A stretch of 64,000 bases of DNA from Cohnella phaseoli (GTDB lineage: Bacteria > Bacillota > Bacilli > Paenibacillales > Paenibacillaceae). Positions 61,431-64,000 of this stretch are shown here, one piece after another. Position 1 is the stretch's first letter. Each line of letters starts with the position of its first letter. The DNA lies in contig NZ_QRDZ01000019.1 of the NCBI RefSeq assembly GCF_003386235.1, positions 112,347 through 176,346 on the forward strand. Reading direction: 5' to 3'. The notes beneath the pieces were generated by a model that worked only from the letters and a program-made list of their open reading frames with translations, did not search any database and had not been told where the DNA came from. The position numbers were made by a program, and so were the translations under genes.

Positions 61431-61470
61431 ATAAAGTAATAACTTTATAACATATATACACTATTGTACA
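61431..61470 (-). promoter_or_regulatory. Promoter and candidate operator of the toxin-antitoxin operon
   Basis: TTGTAC (61465-61470) and TATAAA (61443-61448) on the minus strand are spaced by 16 bases. The inverted repeat TAAAGT-AATA-ACTTTA (61431-61446) overlaps the -10 box, as expected for an autorepressor site. Confidence 0.6.
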
Positions 61471-61556
61471 ACACAGAATAAGCTTGAGCCGAAGACTCTT
61501 CAAAAAATGTTCCATCACGCTGGGTGTAGACCAACATGACATTGGTGTAGAATGAT

Positions 61557-61584
61557 TTGACGATTTGTTAATGCTTTTGATAAT
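61557..61584 (+). promoter_or_regulatory. Predicted sigma-A promoter of the ECF sigma gene
   Basis: TTGACG (61557-61562) and GATAAT (61579-61584) with a 16-base spacer, about 90 bases before the sigma ATG. Just upstream, GGTGTAGA occurs twice 22 bases apart (61523 and 61545), a possible regulator site. Confidence 0.55.
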
Positions 61585-61677
61585 TTAGCGTATTAACCTA
61601 TGTGAATTCCTTCAAAACAAATTGCGCAATTTGTAGAGCTTCGCTAAGAGGGAACACGGAGCCAAGGAGGTGGGCGA

Positions 61678-62256
61678 ATGGAAGTTGTCCAAGGAAAGGC
61701 GGACCGCCGCAACTATGCAACAGCGCTGTATGGGGCAACGGTATCCAAAGAGGAATTTGCACAGCTATACGATCGATATTTTCAACGCGTCTTCAACTAT
61801 ATCTGCTATCGGATCAATAACCACTATGCCGCCGAGGATATTTGCAGCCAGGTTTTTGAAACGGTCATACGTAAATATCACACCTATTCCAGCGAAAAAG
61901 GCAACTTCGAGGTATGGTTGTTTGCGATTGTTCGCAACGCTGTAACCGACTATTTCCGGATGCAGAACAAACGCCGCCATTTCTCGTTGGATTCGATTCT
62001 GGATAGAGTCTTTCCCAAGCCATCTCCCGAAGAGCTGGCGATTCGCGATGACAATAACCGGGCACTGTTCGAAGCTTTGGCCCGTTTGCGCGACAAAGAG
62101 CGCAACATCATTGCGATGAAATACGGGGCAGGGCTGAAAAACTCGGAAATCGCGCAGCTCCTGGAAGTCAGCGAGTCCAACATCGGCGTTGTTCTGTACA
62201 GAAGCCTGAGGAAACTGCATGCAACCTTAGAAGCGGGAGGGTTCAGGAATGAATAA
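61678..62256 (+). CDS. ECF-type RNA polymerase sigma factor
   Basis: A 192-residue sigma factor from ATG 61678 (AAGGAGG upstream). Region 2 spans about 28-100 (YDRYFQRVFNYICYRINNHY, AAEDICSQVFETVIRKY, WLFAIVRNAVTDYFR) and region 4 about 135-185 (LRDKERNIIAMKYGAGLKNS, EIAQLLEVSESNIGVVLYRS). It overlaps the next gene by 8 bases. The partner is a membrane protein, so it is probably held inactive until an envelope signal arrives. The targets are unknown. Confidence 0.93.
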   Translation: MEVVQGKADRRNYATALYGATVSKEEFAQLYDRYFQRVFNYICYRINNHYAAEDICSQVFETVIRKYHTYSSEKGNFEVWLFAIVRNAVTDYFRMQNKRRHFSLDSILDRVFPKPSPEELAIRDDNNRALFEALARLRDKERNIIAMKYGAGLKNSEIAQLLEVSESNIGVVLYRSLRKLHATLEAGGFRNE

Positions 62257-63079
62257 AAAGCACGATCCTACAGCATTTCATACGACCGTTCAGCGGCTGG
62301 AAGCTTTTGATCCCGGCAGCCCTTTAATCAAAGAGCGGATTTACAACCGACTGATCGACAAAATGGACAACCGCACAATGGAACCTCAAATTCAGAATAA
62401 GGACGGGATTTCTATGAAACAAGCAAAATGGCGCAAAGGATTGATTGCTTCCAGCCTTGTACTTTGTCTCGGAGGCGCCTTCTCGACAACTTCCTACGCT
62501 CACGACCTCTTCCAATCTATTGCGGCGAAATTCCAGGTTGGCAATATGACGATCACGAAATACGAAGGCGAGCTCCCTGACTCCTACAGCAGTCCGTCTG
62601 CCGGGGCCGAGGAGGAAAGCGGACGACCTACAGAAGTACAGGCGCCAACCTCATTAAGCGTCGATGAAGCGCGTGCTGCGATCGGCCTGAACTTCCCGGC
62701 TCCGACTTGGATGGAGGGCTACGAATATGTTAACAGCGTCCTTCATGGCACTACGATGGCCGAGGTTCAGTATGCTTCGGGCGACCAGAGCGTTAACTTC
62801 CTAATCTCCACAGGCGGAGAAAATGAAATCCTTACAACCGACGAGGTTACAACGGAACTGATCGACGGGGTGAACGTGTACAAGGCGAACGGCATTGTGA
62901 TGTGGGAATCGTATGGTTTCACTGTGGAACTGTACGCTCAGGAGGATTTCGACAATGTCACGCTCGGAAAAATCATCGGCAGCTTTACCGTAGGGGCCCC
63001 GGTTAAACCGTTGACCGAGGATGAAGCGGCCAAGAATGTGCAAGAACGTGCGGGGGCAACGGCGGCTCCTGCACGGTAA
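62249..63079 (+). CDS. Probable anti-sigma / DUF4367 membrane protein
   Basis: A 276-residue protein. A cytoplasmic N-terminal part of about 70 residues contains a short helical segment, followed by one membrane helix near 68-84 (GLIASSLVLCLGGAFST) and an extracytoplasmic domain. Residues 135-250 match the DUF4367 pattern (YEYVNSVLHGTTMAEVQYAS, GFTVELYAQEDFD). It overlaps the sigma stop by 8 bases, which is typical of sigma/anti-sigma pairs. No ZAS zinc motif was seen, so the sigma-binding mode is uncertain. Confidence 0.82.
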   Translation: MNKKHDPTAFHTTVQRLEAFDPGSPLIKERIYNRLIDKMDNRTMEPQIQNKDGISMKQAKWRKGLIASSLVLCLGGAFSTTSYAHDLFQSIAAKFQVGNMTITKYEGELPDSYSSPSAGAEEESGRPTEVQAPTSLSVDEARAAIGLNFPAPTWMEGYEYVNSVLHGTTMAEVQYASGDQSVNFLISTGGENEILTTDEVTTELIDGVNVYKANGIVMWESYGFTVELYAQEDFDNVTLGKIIGSFTVGAPVKPLTEDEAAKNVQERAGATAAPAR

Positions 63080-63086
63080 TAGAAAT

Positions 63087-63124
63087 AGCCGGCTGTTCCC
63101 CGTTTGGGAATAGCCGGCTTTTTT
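63087..63124 (+). terminator. Rho-independent terminator of the sigma operon
   Basis: AGCCGGCT and AGCCGGCT close a stem with inner TTCCC/GGGAA around CGTTT, followed by six T, eight bases past the DUF4367 stop. Confidence 0.92.
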
Positions 63125-63178
63125 ATAGCATCGGATCGATTATCTTTCAATGCAATCGGTTAGCTTAGGAGACAGAAG

Positions 63179-64000
63179 CTAATACCCCAGAAAACGAAAG
63201 TTATCAAAGTAGACGGTAGTCGGGCTGGTCGGCTTCATCCACAGCTCGATTCCCTTCATCCGGGTCAGATCGAGATTACTCAGCTCATTGAGCGGAATGC
63301 TGACCGATTGCGACGAATTCGGACTGATGACGATCGGATGCGTATCGTTCGGCGTGTTGTCCTCGTCGAAAAACTTCGCTGCCACCATCACCTGCGTACT
63401 GTTCGGATTGTAGACGTCAAAATTCACATAAATGTAATTCGACCAATCCGCCGACGGGAATGCGGTTCCCGCGCCGAACATTCTCACGCTCGGGAATTCT
63501 ACGTTCGTCGTATAATCCGCCTTCAACGAAGAATTACCTTGCGTCACATGCTGAGTCGACAAGCTCAAGTTGACATTGTTTCCTTGCAGACGGCCCAGAT
63601 CCTGACTCGTCTCCGCGTAATTGAGCGGAGTTACCGTAAGAGGTTCAAACCCTAGAAAATGAAAATTATCGAAGTAGACGGTAGTCGGGCTATTCGGGTG
63701 CATCCATAGCTCGATTCCCTTCATTCGGGTCAGGTTGAGATTACCCAGCTCATTAAGCGGAATGCTGACCGATTGCGACGAGTTCGGGCCGATGACGATC
63801 GGATGCGTATCGTTCGGCGTGTTGTCCTCGTCGAAAAACTTCGCGGCCACCATCACCTGCGTACTGTTCGGATTGTAGACGTCAAAATTCACATAAATGT
63901 AATTCGACCAATCCGCCGATGGGAATGCGGTTCCCGCGCCGAACATTCTCACGCTCGGGAATTCTACGTTCGTCGTATAATCCGCCTTCAACGAAGAATT
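63179..64000 (-). CDS. Tandem beta-sandwich (carbohydrate-binding type) protein, 5' part cut by window edge
   Basis: The frame is open to the right edge; about 273 C-terminal residues are visible, ending TVYFDNFRFLGY at 63179. Two nearly identical repeats of about 153 residues each carry SLKADYTTNVEFPSVRMFGA, then ADWSNYIYVNFDVYNPNSTQ, FFDEDNTPNDTHPIVI and MKGIELWM-PTTVYFDNF. These are jelly-roll type domains like galactose-binding or CBM modules of secreted enzymes. The window shows no catalytic part; it may lie further upstream. Near identity of the repeats implies recent internal duplication. Confidence 0.75.
   Translation of the reverse strand, partial: NSSLKADYTTNVEFPSVRMFGAGTAFPSADWSNYIYVNFDVYNPNSTQVMVAAKFFDEDNTPNDTHPIVIGPNSSQSVSIPLNELGNLNLTRMKGIELWMHPNSPTTVYFDNFHFLGFEPLTVTPLNYAETSQDLGRLQGNNVNLSLSTQHVTQGNSSLKADYTTNVEFPSVRMFGAGTAFPSADWSNYIYVNFDVYNPNSTQVMVAAKFFDEDNTPNDTHPIVISPNSSQSVSIPLNELSNLDLTRMKGIELWMKPTSPTTVYFDNFRFLGY

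Noticed and set aside
1..64000. tRNA or rRNA genes
   Set aside because: No cloverleaf with a conserved TTCGA arm and no rRNA core sequence was recognised on either strand by eye.

Overview
The window looks like a chromosomal segment of a Gram-positive, carbohydrate-degrading soil bacterium of the Paenibacillus/Cohnella type (Paenibacillaceae). The basis is strong GGAGG-type ribosome binding sites with frequent TTG and GTG starts, YesM/YesN two-component systems beside LplB/LplC-type sugar permeases, an S-layer (SLH) anchored giant enzyme, a PBSX-type tail module and an ECF sigma/DUF4367 pair. No rRNA, tRNA or CRISPR array was seen.

Region 1 (1-16.2 kb, nearly all minus strand) holds sugar sensing and uptake genes: a truncated substrate-binding lipoprotein, a YesN/YesM pair, a GH43-like and a GH39-like glycosidase, two permeases, a second binding protein and a second YesN/YesM pair, then DoxX copy 1. 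A 125-bp MITE with an 8-bp target duplication lies between the two glycosidase genes. Region 2 (16.2-28.7 kb) holds a small secreted protein, a larger palindromic relative of the MITE, about 550 bp without genes, and a compact 14-gene contractile-tail operon in PBSX order (sheath, tube, frameshifted chaperone, tape measure, LysM hub, baseplate, fibre). It has no terminase, portal, capsid, lysis or integrase gene, so it is a headless, tailocin-like module.

Region 3 (28.7-56.7 kb) starts with an RCC1-repeat secreted protein and then has two paralogous loci facing away from each other. Locus B (minus, 46.3 to 30.2 kb) reads kinase, regulator, binding protein, permease, permease, helical-barrel enzyme, 2339-residue SLH beta-helix protein, Gfo/Idh/MocA oxidoreductase. 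Locus C (plus, 48.5 to 56.7 kb) repeats the same order without the two enzyme genes. Between them sit a Crp/Fnr regulator and DoxX copy 2; DoxX copy 3 closes locus C. The three DoxX units are almost identical and each has a perfect TGTGA-N6-TCACA palindrome centred 41.5 bp upstream of the predicted transcription start, the usual spacing for class II activation by a Crp/Fnr protein.

Region 4 (57.5-64 kb) holds a DUF3995-like membrane protein, a broken response-regulator gene, a short tandem repeat, a membrane protein, a fibronectin-type-III secreted protein, a Doc toxin with an AbrB/MazE-type antitoxin, an ECF sigma factor with its probable membrane partner, and the end of a tandem beta-sandwich protein. 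The tail operon and the fibronectin gene share an almost identical 20-bp upstream motif. Overall the segment appears to be a set of extracellular polysaccharide sensing, degradation and import modules, repeatedly duplicated, with Fnr-type DoxX cassettes at module edges and a tail-like particle locus inserted among them.
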